From Gordionus sp. m RMFG-2023 (lineage: Eukaryota > Nematomorpha > Gordioida > Chordodea > Parachordodidae), in NCBI RefSeq assembly GCF_954871325.1, contig NC_088779.1:12340846-12404845 (forward strand): a stretch of DNA of 64,000 bases, written 5' to 3'. The notes beneath the pieces were generated by a model. It was not told the origin of the DNA. It did not search any database and saw only the letters and a program-made list of their open reading frames with translations. How positions within the stretch are numbered: the stretch's first letter is position 1; each line of letters starts with the position of its first letter. A program made the translations under genes and the position numbers. This document shows positions 1 through 14,300 of the stretch, piece by piece.

Positions 1-1468
1 TCATACTCACGTTTATGAACAACCTATTAACTCTAATCACTATGGTTTTCACCCCACGTCTTTGAAGAACTTATGAAATCTAAACATTATAAATTTTCGC
101 ACAACCTTTGTTGAAAACTGATATGTATATTTCTAAAGCATGTTTTTCTTTCTATTATTAGAATAATGTTGCATAATTGATCTCAAATCTTATTTATGAT
201 TCAAAAAAATAAAAATCCGATCTCTAATTGAGCTCGATTGCGGCATAAATTTTCTAATGACGAAAGCCGTTTCTCTTTATGAAGATTTTTGGTTAATCTA
301 CAACCTAATATACTACATCCACATTAATCCTTAAGGCTGTTTTATCTCTCGCAGCCCTTAAAATAAAAGTTAAACGTAAATCTTCAATAAGAATTTAATC
401 AACTATTTTGTAACAATAAAGTTAATTCTAATCTTATTCACAGAATTTTTTAATTATTATATCTTAGCATAATATTAGTTTAATATTAACTTTCGCAATT
501 TATGTTTCTTTTCTTTGTCATAATTATTTCTAGTGATCAATTAATAATAATTCTAAAATCTAAAATATCATAGTCTTTATTAGTTTCAAAATTCCAATGG
601 TTTTTAGTTTACCAGTAACTTCTAAATATAAAATTCCTAATTATCACCTTTAAATAACTAAACACAATTATATCTTATCTACTATGAATGTTACCTTTGT
701 CTTTAATATTAGATTTTATATTCCTATAAACCTAATCTTATTAAAATAATTTCTCTTTTTCAACCTACATTTTAAATATCATCTTGTCAAATTCATATTT
801 TCCTTACCCCTTTTCTGTTTTGAATTTCTTTCTTTGGTATGGAGTTTAGTTGGTATTAGACTGAAAGTTGTAATGGTCCTGTCGCCTCCTCTCTCCAACA
901 CCATTGTCACGAAGTGGCCATTTGTCATTGTGAATCAAAACCTAAATATAAAAAGAAATTAATAATAATTAGGAATGTTGAAAGTAAGGCTTTTGAGACC
1001 TAAAATATAAAAAGAAAACAAATATATATATATAAAAAGAAATTAATAATAATTATGAATCACGAAATCATGAAATCAATTTCATCCTTTATTCAAAATT
1101 ATAACATTATCAAATTAACAAAATTATAAAAGTAAAAATAATAAAAAAAAATAAAATAAAATACAAAAAAGTTAATAATTAAAAAAGATTCTTTTTATAT
1201 GGTAAAAATTGGCCTTTTTATATTCTTTTCAATCTTCTTATAACTAATATTCATAACTATTCAAATATAATATTTTTATCATGCGTTATAATAATAAATC
1301 CAAAAGAATTCTTTATGCAAATTAAATATAAAGTACAACAAAATCTAAAAGAATTCTTTATGCAAATTAAATCTAACATTTACAACAGTTCGAATCTTCG
1401 TCATGGCACAATTTTTAAAAATGTATTTTTTGTATTTATATGACCCATATTTTATTATCTTCATTTCA
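1..1468. other. AT-rich spacer, no gene seen
   Basis: Long A/T runs and no convincing coding segment on either strand. A short higher-GC patch near 860-935 is open for about 28 codons on the minus strand, but it has no splice context and no family was recognised. It could hold upstream regulatory DNA of the MGAT1 gene; nothing specific can be pointed to. Confidence 0.5.
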
Positions 1469-1470
1469 TA

Positions 1471-2250
1471 GGCGTGGCCAAGATTTTCCAAAGGGGGGGG
1501 ATCAAAAAATTACGGGGCTTCGCCTCTAAGTCTATATAGTCATAAAAAATTTTTACGATAGGAGGTTAATTTTAATAAAAAAAGAAGCCTGGAACAAATA
1601 TGAATTATATTTATATTAGTTTATATAAAATATAATAAATATCTTATATATATATTAATATAAAAGCATGGTAATAATTTATTCCAAACAATTATAAGAA
1701 ATTTATTTATAAAAAATAAGTAGACATATAGTTGATATTCCTCTATTATATAAAATTAATTACAAAATACTAGGTTAAATTCCACTTTTACAGACATATT
1801 TGACAGTTAGAGAATATATTACAGTTAATAATTTAACAAATTTTACTAATCAATGCTCTTTATCATAAATATAGCAACAATTTGCATTCAATTATTTAAC
1901 GCCATCTATTTATTTTAAGAAAAAATAATATTAAAATTTAATCTTCATATTATTCATCCCACAATGTCTTTAAAAGATATTTTCTGATGTCCTTATCAAT
2001 ATTTTATAGTTTTCTGTAAAATATTTAATTCGTTATATTGGTAAAAATTACTTGATTGTGATATGATAATTGATAAAATTAGATATATTGTAAATCTACG
2101 ACATATAATATTCTACTATTTGTATTGTGCTATATTTTTTTTTATTAAATTTATGATATAATTATATTTTACTTTTATTAAGATAAATAAATTAAAATTA
2201 CTAACTTTATAAAAAATTATATTTGATATATTATAATATTGTGAAGTTAA
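1471..2250 (+). mobile_element. TA-flanked TIR element, copy A (right end missing)
   Basis: It starts with GGCGTGGCCAAGATTTTCC next to a TA at 1469-1470 and runs into a G tract. The body matches the second copy that begins at 19383, including the shared stretch around GTTGATATTCCTCTATT at 1731. Similarity fades near 2250, so the right terminal repeat seen in copy B at about 35410 is absent here. No coding potential is visible. It ends about 50 bp before the MGAT1 start codon, so it may form part of that gene's 5' untranslated region or promoter (inference). Confidence 0.7.
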
Positions 2251-2302
2251 TATATCAATCTTAAATGTCACTTCAAATAAATTCCTTGAATCATGATAAC
2301 AT

Positions 2303-5300
2303 ATGAAATATAAAAAAGGCACCTTGTTTTTATGGATTCTCATCTTAATTATATTGATTATTTACTATCATTACCGTATTGATAATGTAAAGGTTTATTT
2401 ATATTGAAAATATATCACATATTACCCTTAAGATTAAAACGCTTAATACAACTATTATTAATATTAAGAATGAAATACAAATTCAGATCAAAATTCAAAA
2501 TCAAATTCGTCATGAACTATTCATGTTAGAAGATAAAAATAAAGTTTCAAGTTTGTTAAAATCATTTTCAAATTTTAAACATTTTATTAAGTTGTGCTTC
2601 CAATATTGATATTTGCTTGTAATCGAAATACAATTACCAGAACTCTAGATCAATTGCTAAAGTAATTATATATCATAATTGTGATAATTCTCTTATAGGT
2701 TTAGGCCTTCAAAAACACAATTTCCTATTTATGTTAGCTTAGGGTGCTTAGAAAGCGATATTGAAAAGAGTTTACATTTTTATCAAGATGAAATCACTAT
2801 ATTAATAGTTAGATTATGTAAAAAAAACCATTTGTAATATAATATTTATTTAGCATACACCATTAAGTTATGATTATAATAGCAAAATATCTTTTTCCTT
2901 ATGGGGTTATTACAAAATATCAAGGCACTATAATTGGTCATTAACCCAAATGTTTGGTGTAAAAAAATTTGAGGCTGTTATAATTGTTGAAGGTTGATTA
3001 CAGTAATTTTAATAATTTATTTTTTTAAAATGCATATGAGATATATACACATAATTTAAATATAGTATAATATTAAGCACATAAACACATCTTGCTAAAC
3101 CAATATTACCTATTCTGTTCATTGTTCATAAAGGTATTACAAATTTATCTGCCTATCTAATGTTTAAAATTGTTTAACATACCCATCTATTTCATTGCAG
3201 ACTTTTATTCTGTATATTTATACCTGAACCCATTTTCTTCTACATTTTTCTTTCTAGACTATTTAGATAGTCTTGGTGTTCCAGATTATTGTTAAGAATA
3301 GATGAATGTTTGGTAGCCAATGACTTAAGGTAATCGAATTCTGAATCAACTTCTGTCGTTTCAAATTTTATTAATTCGTTCGTGTAAGGCAACAGAGAGG
3401 TAGCGTGTTGACATAAAATTGCACAGGAGTAATATTTTTGATTCCATATATTCATTTACTATGTTTATAGATTGAAATTGAGGATCCAAAAGTGCTCCTA
3501 ACTACTAAGTATAAATAATTAATCAAAGGGAAATAATATAAAAAAACTCATTTATTAATTTTAAAATACTACCTGAAGATTGGTTATTGGAAATCTATTA
3601 TCAAATTTAGTAAGCATATTTTGTCTAAGGGATGCTATGGGAGGACTATATTCTTTTATGATTAAATGATTTATAATTTTACTAAATAAATTCTTTTTGG
3701 GATTCAAGAGTTTTTTTTGAAGGTTTTAAGAAATTTAAAAGCTCATGCCAAGTCCCATTTGGAGTTAGATAATTTGAGATCCAGTTTCTCCATTCTAATT
3801 AATGGAATTTTTGTTTTTGCCACTCACACTTTCCAGTATTATTTAAATACTATGCCAACATGTAGACAAATTTATTTTAAGGTTTTATGTTTTTTTCTCA
3901 TATGAATTTTGATTTGCACTATCATCATCTAACCCAAAACGATCTTCATAAAAAGGATCATTATCATCAAAATCTAAAATATCCGATGTAAATGATATAG
4001 ATTCAAAACATTTCCTATTTTCGATATCTTTTATATTTTCAAAATCAGCGGTTTTAAGATAACTAATTTCTCTCACTTTTTTAATGAGATTTTCTATTTA
4101 ATTAACTTTTTTTATTCCATCAACTGTCACTAGATTATGTATCCATCCCCCAAACATAAATGATGGTCATATTCTCCTAGACAAACACTTTTCTATACAT
4201 TGGGTCCTACATCCGTAATCATTTGAATTTTCTTGGACCTTAAGTCAAATTATTTTCAACTTTTTCTATACTGGAAAGAATAGTTTCATCAGTATGTTTT
4301 TGAGTGACATGATGTGTCACCAATGTATAAAATACAATATTAAAATTATTATTATTTCGTTAAATGTAAAGGTAATATAATTTCGCCTATGGTCCTGATA
4401 TCAAAAGTTATAGCACAAAATTTTGGACCTATATTAATTTGTTGACATATATATGTTGTTTTCATTGATAAATAAATACACATCATCTAATCCACTCCTG
4501 ATGTGTTATTTTATCTGGTAAATCTTTTGTATCTGAAATAATGCCATATTTCTACATAAAAAGTTAATAATAAAATCATAATGCTTTGAAAAATTCTAAA
4601 TGTGATATTAGATCAGTTTTATTTAAATATTCTATTATAAAATAATTAGATATTTTAACAGTTAAAATAAAAATTAAGATTGCACTATAAAAAATTATAA
4701 TTAATTTACAAATAACCTTTAGAAAATCTTGCATTCCAATATTATTTATAGAATAGAATGACATTAAATCCTTGCAACACTTGAGAACATAATTTCTTAC
4801 CAGAATTTATTTTATATCTTTTATTGGGTCAGATGTATCATTTACAAAGGTTTAAAAAATAATTTAAAAAAATTCATAAATATTTTAAAACTAATTAAAA
4901 AATTTACTTATGAAAATATATAATTATTTTCATCCTTACCATCTTTATCAAGTACTATTTGCAAGCATATATTGCAAAAGACTTTATCTGCATTAAAACT
5001 GGTTCTCTTATTATTTATGCCATTAATATTAAGAATCAAAAATATTTCCATGCAAAAGAAGGTTTTGCTTGTGAGGATATATTGGATTTTATTACAGGGT
5101 ATTGCAATGCTGCATCCATTATATTTGTTTTAGTCCTGCTATGTTTATATATGAATGATAAAATAAATCATTAATTAAAATTTTTTATGATAAAAAATAA
5201 ATTTTATATGATAAGTTGTAGATTGCATAAAGAAAACATTGTATTACTCTATATAATACTTGATGGTCTTATATAAAAGATTTTTAACATCAAAAATTTA

Positions 5301-8300
5301 AAGAATAAAATATATAATAGTATTTCATTATCTTTTCTGTAAATTACTAGCCTAATAATATATCATCCTGTTACAAATCAAATGTTTTATAGCAAATAAT
5401 ATTTATTAATAATTTTAAAAAATAAAATCGCATTTGTTAATAATTTAAAAAATATTTAATATTATTTTTCTTCTAATTACAAAAAAATATGTATCACGCC
5501 GCCGAATTTTTACATCGGTGGCGGTGTGTTATATGCCGAGACTTTTTTGGCGGCGGTGTCGCCTGGTCAAAAATCACCGGCGGCGCACAGGTCTAGTTAA
5601 AGGTTATTTTATGAATATAAAATTATATAAATTATTTTTAATGATAAATCTATTATTTATATGATAACATTTTACACAATAAATATAAATAATATAAAAA
5701 TTATATTATGAAATTTAAATAAATTTTTCAAAAAAAGATTCCATTTTATCGGATCGGTTTGGGAAATTTTATAATAAAGGCCGATAACCGATATTTTAAA
5801 AGGAAGAAATATCAGCCCGATCCGATAAAAATATCAGTATATCTCTATTTATAATTAATGCTATATTTAGCAAGAATTATTAATTATTACTCTGAGTAAT
5901 TCCATGACATATCTACTGAAATAACGCTATTTTAGATGACCCTTTTTAAAATGAATTATCGGCATATTAGCTATACAGTGTATGTTTTATAATCAAGATT
6001 TTAAAGCTCTAGCCCAAATATATTTTAAGTTATGAGCTTTCAAAGTCCAATGATAGCCTTTTATTTTAACGAATCTCAAAATATTTACCACTGAAAACAC
6101 ATTTATCATTAAGAAAATAACAAAATTATTGTAGAAATATTTTCAGTGACATTGTATTTTGGGTAAAACACACAATATGCATTTTGAGAAACCTGATTTG
6201 AAACGAAAAGCAGGGATTAATGTTGATTTGTCATGGAATTCACCTTGGGAATTTTTTTAAATCTTATTCTATTTTTTATTTATTAATTGAATTTCCGGAG
6301 GAGACAATTAATGGTACTTCCAGTAGCCTACAGGATACCATTGTTATATCTCCAAATGGTAACCATATCTTTTCTGAAATTATATTTAAAAAAATGAAGC
6401 GAATCTAAAAATGTTTGATATTGTTTTTGTAAAATCGTATCTAACCACTAAAAATCCTCATATATACATGTTACAAATCCTCTGATTTCGTTAAAGATTA
6501 TTATCCTTATCTACATATATAATATGAATATTATGACTATCAGCTTTTGAATATTTGTCTTAATTTTATTCAAACCTGGAAATATCTTGTGTATTTTTAG
6601 AGCCATGAATTGTGCAAGCTTGACTGAATCTTTCACGCGATTTATATTTTCTTCATTTAGTCACATATGTAAAATTAATTGCTAACATCGTTTCCTAGCA
6701 AAATTATATCGATTTTTAATTTAATCCTTAGCGAAATCAAAGGATTTGTTACATCTATTATATCATGATTTTTGGTGGTTAGAAAAAAATAAAATTTCCA
6801 AAGAACAATTCCGGAAAAAATATGGTTGCCTCAAAGAAATAATACTGTAACAGCTAGCGTATTACTCATAAATTTTCCACTGAGGAAATTCTATTAAACA
6901 CAAAATGGAATAATATAGAAATAAGGCTTTTTCCCAATATATATTTTTTTATTTAATATAACCTAAAGATTTTTATTACATAATATTATTTATTTTTTAG
7001 ATTAGCTTCTAAATAATAACGAAAGACAATATTATTTATTGTCCTTGCCTCAGAAAATCTAGTTGGCTAGCCCTCTATGATTGATTTTTTTTGAATTCAT
7101 AAAATTATAAAAAACTAAATAATATTAAATTCTTATTTTCTACACTAATATTTTTACCTAAAATTTATATAATATTAGTAATAAACATATTACTTCTCAA
7201 AATATTTTTTATCTAGTAATTTGAGATTATAAAAACCAAGATTACACTCTTATTCGACTTTAAAGACCCATAACTCCTTTTCTATAAGCGAGAGCTTTAA
7301 ATATTTGATTTATATAAAATTTATACAATTTTTACCCATTTTTAAAATGGTCATCCGAAAACTGAGTGTTCTTATTTATTTTTTTGCTTGGATCAACACT
7401 ACCACATATGGTTATAATAAAAATCATCGTAATCAAAAAGCTTTCGGAGGCCTAGGCCTATATGCATAAATCCCTAATCCAATAGTTCTGGGTTCGAATC
7501 CAACAAGGACTATATTTTTCTTCTGTAGCCACTAGGTGGTGCCGTTCTATGGGAATCGTAGGGGATATTTTGTTCTAAATATGGTCGTCTAAGTCCCCTC
7601 TGGAATACAATGTGTGTCGACAGTTAGGGCAAATGAAAAATTATATATTACTAACAGACTAAAGGCTCAAGGGCTAATAAGCAGGTATTGGAATTGTTGG
7701 AAAAGCATTTGTCAAAAATAGTATCACCGGATAGCCTTGGTTGTTATACCAAAAGGATTGCAATTTCATTTAAAAGCCCAAAGAATCACAGGGCCCACTT
7801 TAATCCTTCAAAATATCAGTGGCTTCTATGCAAGGGAAATAAAAGTACTAATCCCAGTTTTATGAGGTGAAAATCTGTACGACGGAGTATATCAAAAAAT
7901 GTTAAACGAGTGCCGAGAAGCTTACCCAATCCCAAAATTCGTAATATATTGCGTATTAGCCAAAATATAACGAGATAAAGCCAGCTGCTAAAGGCATCAA
8001 AAAAGTGGCGTGTGAAAAATGAGGGGTATCACCTTATTTTACTACAACTAATAATTGTTTTGCAATTTTTCACCAAAACTAAATTTTATATATATATAAT
8101 TTTTTTACACAATTTTGATTTTACAAAAATAAAAGGTGAAAATTTTATCTGTTTATACAATTTATATTCTAGTTGACATACTGTATAGAACATAGAAATA
8201 TCTCACAAATTTTTAAAAAATTGTCATGTTTATATAAATATAGAGAGTAGAAAAAAAGATGTATTATATAATTTTCATTTTAATTTATATAGCGTGCAAT

Positions 8301-11300
8301 AAAGGGTCAAGTATTCCAGTTATTTTTGTTCGTGATTTATCTCTGTTGGTGGAATTTTATATTTTAAATTACTTGATAAATTTGATTTATAATGCAGATA
8401 TATAAATCTATATTTCCAAATTAAATAAAATGTAAGGATTATAATTTTAAAATGAATTATAAATAAATTTAGGCATGTTTGTTATATAAAATTTGAAAGT
8501 ATCAAAGTAATGCACTGCTTAGCTAATCTCTAAAAAAAAGAAGTGCGCTACTTTTAACACGCTACTTTAAAACTGGTAACCAGTAAAAAAATATAATTTT
8601 ATTTTCGATCTTATTATTTTTATACAACAATATATTTTAATTATTTTTTTAAAGATGATTTTGACATTTCTCCAGACTTTTTTGAGTATTTTCATGCTAC
8701 TTATTCACTTTTACAAATGGACCCTACAATATGGTGCATATCTTGCTGGAATGATAATGGACTTGCAAATTTAACCATCAATGATCCTGGTAAATTTTTA
8801 AACATTTATTGTATTCATATAATAGTTGTGTTTGGACAAATAAATGTTTTTAAAATTAACAAAAAATAATTCATTTACTTATTAATTTATATTAAAATTA
8901 CTTATTGAATATTAATGTATTTTTCGAGTAATGAGGAGTATCAATTATAATAGTCTTTAAAATGTTGAGTAGTGAAGGTCAACTGTCCTGTATATCGGTC
9001 TTAGATTGGGACCAACTCGATGGGCCGAACAATCTTTTTTCAGAGGACCATGGTCTGGATCAGTTTTAATATTTTATGGCTTGGACTGGCCTTTTATTAA
9101 TATTTAAGTTTGCTTTAATTTTCAATTCATAAATTTTTAAATTTTTTTTATGTATTTTTAATTTTATATAACTTTTCTAAAACTGAGATACTTTAGTATT
9201 TATGACTGTTTTTCTTTTTAGTTCATTTATTTTGCAATAATCTATGAAAACGAAAATTTTGTTAAAAAAAGAATTATACTTTTGAATTATAACTTTGTAT
9301 TGTTAATTTGGTAACAAAAAATAAAGTATAAATTTTAATATAATAAAATATTCCGTTAAACAAAGAATAAATGGTTCATAAAAAATCTATTATCAATTTA
9401 GTTATTCTTTAATTACATTGTCTTATCATTGAAATCGCCATAATAGCTTAAGTCATTATCAAGTAGGACTGATAAAATTTTATTATTTTTTGGCTAATAA
9501 TTTTATTTTAACAATTGACTAATCATATATTGTAAACTATTATAAAATTCATTTATTATTGCCTTCTAAGTGCAAAAGTACTTTTCAAATTTTTTTACAG
9601 ATGACAATTTTAATTAGAAGGTTAAAAATTTATCCGTTTGCAATTACCCGATATTATTTAATCATATATGAATATAAAAGGACTATACCTTCACATTTCT
9701 CATTCAATATTTTAAAAATGACTCATTCTTTTCGCATTTAGAAAATTGCAAGGTATTGGATCATATTTAAAAAAAATGATCAAATCTTATAAAAAAACGT
9801 GTATCCGATATTTATTGGCGCAACTCTATTGTTAATAAATTTGTTTTCCCATTAACGTAAGTATAAAATAAAATATATAGCGTTCTTTTTAACTATGAAT
9901 TTTATTAATCTCATTTATCAAAACAGCTTTATTACATAGATCTGATTTTTTCCCCGGTCTTGGGTGGCTTTTATCTGAAAAAATTTGGCACGAATTAAGG
10001 TCTAAATGGCCTGATGCTTTTTGGGATGACTGGATGCGAAGGCCGGATGTAAGACTAGGCAGAGTATGCATTAGACCAGAAATATCTAGGGTTTACACAT
10101 TTGGGGTAGATGGAGTTAGTCGCGGACAATATTTTGAAGAACATTTGTCGAAAATAATGCTCAACATTAGGTAATATAATGACAAATAAAACTTGTATAA
10201 TTTTGTTATCACGAGGTATACATATTTTCACCAGGTTAGAGAATTTCATGTTAACCAAGATATAGTATCAAATATTACTTAAATTATTTAAGTTTTTATA
10301 CTTTATATTCATTATTTATAATTAATTTTAAATTAAAATACATAAATTACTAAAGAAGTCTTATAAAGATTATTTTTTAGAATGTAGCAATTTAAAGTGT
10401 GACTTTTACGTAATGTCAAAAATAGTGCTTATAGGAATTTTGAAGATTCATATGAAACTTATAAAATATTATCTGCAAATAATATCGATAATTATTATTC
10501 TATATATCAATCACAATTATGAAATCCCCGTTTTTTTACATCTTACTTACATCCCTTGGTCCTGGGTTTATTTAACTGGTAATTTTTTTTTGCGAATTTG
10601 TAAATGATGTTAGGCTTATTCTATGCCCTTTCTTAAGGGCTGCCAGCTTTAACATTGAAACCTAAATCATAAGTTCAATTCAACTCTCTGAAAATTTCAA
10701 ATCTCAGCAGTTTGCTCCCGAAACAAACTGATTTTTGATCTAATCTTCACTAGCACGTTTAAATTTACACCTAGGCGCTAACATATTGACTATTCAAACA
10801 TCCATTTATTTTCTCACAATCTTATCTAAATCTTTTAAAATTACTGCTCTTAGCATTATTTCAAAAAAGAAAGTTATGTTTGAAAAAAGGAACGCGTTAC
10901 CATTACTCATTACCTTATGAAAAAATAACGCGTTATTTAAAAAAATGCAAAATTTTTTAATTTATTTTTTCCACCTATAGAGAATATAAATAATATATTA
11001 TCACGATAAGTTCCTTTTCAATAATTTTTAATTTGTTTTTCAAAATTTTGACCAGATAAACAAGAACGCTGTTAAACACAGCTTTCGCTAGGCTAAACAC
11101 GTTCAACTGGCGCAGATAATGGGAGGGTTGTATTATATATATAAAAATTTTAATTGGGGGGTATATATAAGAAATATTTAAAGAATTTTTATTTAAAAAA
11201 ATTAGATCATTTCACGAATCTTCATTCAGATCCTCATCAATTTTTTTTTAAAACGATATCAGAATTTAATATGAATCAATATTTCTACCTTCATAAGGGC

Positions 11301-14300
11301 CAGGGCAAAGTTAAATCAAAGATTGACATATATTCTTTTATAATATTAAAGAATATAATAAACATACCTTGATTCTATTAATTTAATAATATAATTATAT
11401 TATAATTTCGTTATATCGACAATTTATATCAAGGTAAGTTATGATAATAGTAAAAAATATAATATTAGTAAATCACAATAATATATAGTCATTAATTCTT
11501 GCTATTTTTTTATTGATTGAGATCTGATTAAATATTAAATTAATAAAATAAAAATTAAGAACTTTGGTGGCTAATCTGAATTAAAAATTCGACTTAAATT
11601 TATAAAAATATAGTATATATTAAAATATATTTCGTCTATATTTTTTAAGAAAAAATTTAAGCTAACGCTTTACGTTACCGTTACTCAAAAAAGAAAGCGT
11701 TACCTTGAAACAAGACAACGCTCTTTGCAACACTATTTAAAATCCATGATACACCTTTATCTTGTATCACATTTTTATAATCATAATTTGTTTTTATTTA
11801 ATCAAAATTTACTTGTTTAATTTCAAAAGGAAACATTAATTTTTTACTTGAGATATTACTAAATTCTATCCTAAATTAGTTTCCTTTTGAATAAATCTAT
11901 ATCAATTTATGGATAATTCCATACCAAATCGATAACTTTTCGGCCCGACCTTTTTAATTTCGTAAAAATTTTGCATACTGAGAGAATAACATTAGAAAGC
12001 ATCGAATCCAAAATTTTAGCCTCCTAGTGCTCATAGTTCCAGAGATATCATCAATAGTCAAAAGTGCCAAAAATGACCTTTTTCCGAAAAATACGATTTT
12101 AAAAAATTGAGAATTAAAAAAATAATGATTTTAAATATATAAGTTATATGCCATTTTGTAAATCTATTAAAGGCCTTTTATTAAATATTAAGGATTTTTT
12201 TGAAATAATATTGTTGCGGTTTATATTTACGTTATAAATTTTAAACATAAAAACTCCAGGTGTTTCGCTTTTCAAATTTTTTTGAATTTAATATTTTCTT
12301 ATTCTCTAACCTTATATCTATTCATAAAAAATATTTAAACTTGGGACAACCATGGGTTTTTTAGTTATTGGTATTTAAAAAATAAATATTTTTTCGATGG
12401 CGCTCCTTTATAAAATAACGTGTTAGATAATTATTTTTTTAAACTTTTTTCTATTTTTAAACATAGCGAGATTCTATCATTAATATCATGAAATGAGATT
12501 ATTTAGCTGCGGTTATAATCATTTTTTTTCTTATAAAAAATTTTAATTTTCGAAAATTTTGTAGATATAATAGATAAATTAAAATTCATGAAAGATATTA
12601 CCTATTTTCGGTTTTTCATTAAATTTAGTTTTTTTGACACCATGATAATTTCGTGTTGCGATAAATTATATTTACGCCTAGTAGCCGTTGATAGGCTAAC
12701 TATTGTTAAAATATTATTTTTTGGTATGAAAAGGATATCTTGTGCAGCTGGATAAACAAAAGAATTTGCTGGTCCTTTAGGGTGAAGAAAATTAATTTTT
12801 ACTTCATCTCTAATTACACTCACTTCTTGTACAAATCCTAACCACCAATCGTTTTCATATGCACATGTTACATATCCTCTAATCTCATCGATTAATTGAT
12901 CGTCTGCGAATTAGAATATAGTTTAGTTAAACAATTATTCGCCTTAAAATGATTATATAATTTTTCAAATTATTAAGAACTAACCTTTTTTGAGCTTTCG
13001 CTCGTTCCCCCTTTTCAATGCTAGACTATGCAATCTTTTTTTAACTTCATCACTGCAGATTTTTTTTTAACAATATCAACTGTTTTTTGATTGAGATATT
13101 TTTGCAGGCTTTCGAGTTGGAGTTGAAAGAATTTCCTTTTCTTCTAAAACGATTTTGGAATTATATGCCATATGATTATGTGGCGTTGAATCTCGTTTTT
13201 ATTTTATTTGCGCTCCAATTAGGAGGCAGAATGGTCAACAATTGATATTTTTTTTATTTTTAGATAAATTAGGATATTGTAATTTCATATTATTGAGTAA
13301 TATCATTATTATCTTTTATATTCAATTCTGGATTGTTAATTATTATATCTGAAATAAGCTTTTTATATTTTCGCTATCCTTTTTTTTGGATAATTTTTTT
13401 CGGTTAGTTTTTTTTCTCAATAGGAGATATTCCAATTTCGTTTAAGTTATATTGATTGTATCTATTGATGTTGATGCTGTGTTGATATTATTTACATATT
13501 AGCTATCAGAATATTTATATTTTCAATATTTTTTTGTGATAACCGTTTAGGATATTGTGTCATCCACGTCATGACTTTACGCGGGTTCTTTTTATAATTA
13601 AAGTGTTTAGATTCTTTAAAAGGAATTTATATTTATACATTATAAATAATTTTAAAAAGAAAAATAATTAATATCAAAATATTTGTAAAATAAAAATTAA
13701 TTAATATTGGGGCAGGTGAGAACTTGCTTTTATCTTTCAACAATTAATTATCATATTTTCTTGTAGGAGATATCAGAATCTTAACTATCTTTTTAGGAAA
13801 TTTAATCATTTATTATAAAAACAACTAATTTTTACAAGTTATCAATATAATAATAATAAATAAGCCTATCAAACGATCTATATATAATATTTTTTAATGA
13901 TAGTAATGCTGAAAAATCTTATTATTTATGTTTAAAAATGAAAAAAAGTTTAAAAAAATAATAATCTTAACAAAACACGTTATTTTATAAATGAGCCCTA
14001 TCTATTTTTGAAGAAAATATTTATTTTTTGATTTTTTAAATCGTAATAACTAAAAAACCCATGGCTGTCCCGAGTTTAAATTTTTTCTATGAATAGATAC
14101 AAAAAAATTTGGAAAGCGAAACACGAGGAGTTTTCATGTTTAAAATTTATAACGTAAATAAAAACCGCAACAATATTATTTCAAAAAAATCCTTAATATT
14201 TAATAAAAGGTCTTAATTAGAGTTGCATAATGACATATAACTTATATTTTTAAAATCATTATTTTTTAACTTATCTCCATTTTAAAAATCGTATTTTTCG

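Noticed and set aside
7440-7510. Functional tRNA gene
   Set aside because: Only the B-box is good; there is no clear A-box, acceptor pairing or anticodon stem.
8295-8400. Segment reading SIPVIFVRDLSLL as an MGAT1 exon
   Set aside because: The true VLPILIFACNR exon was found at 2592-2661; this piece lacks proper splice sites and would break phase.
9889-10258. Two minus-strand open frames of 60 and 67 codons
   Set aside because: They are antisense shadows of MGAT1 exon 7, whose plus-strand translation matches the enzyme family.
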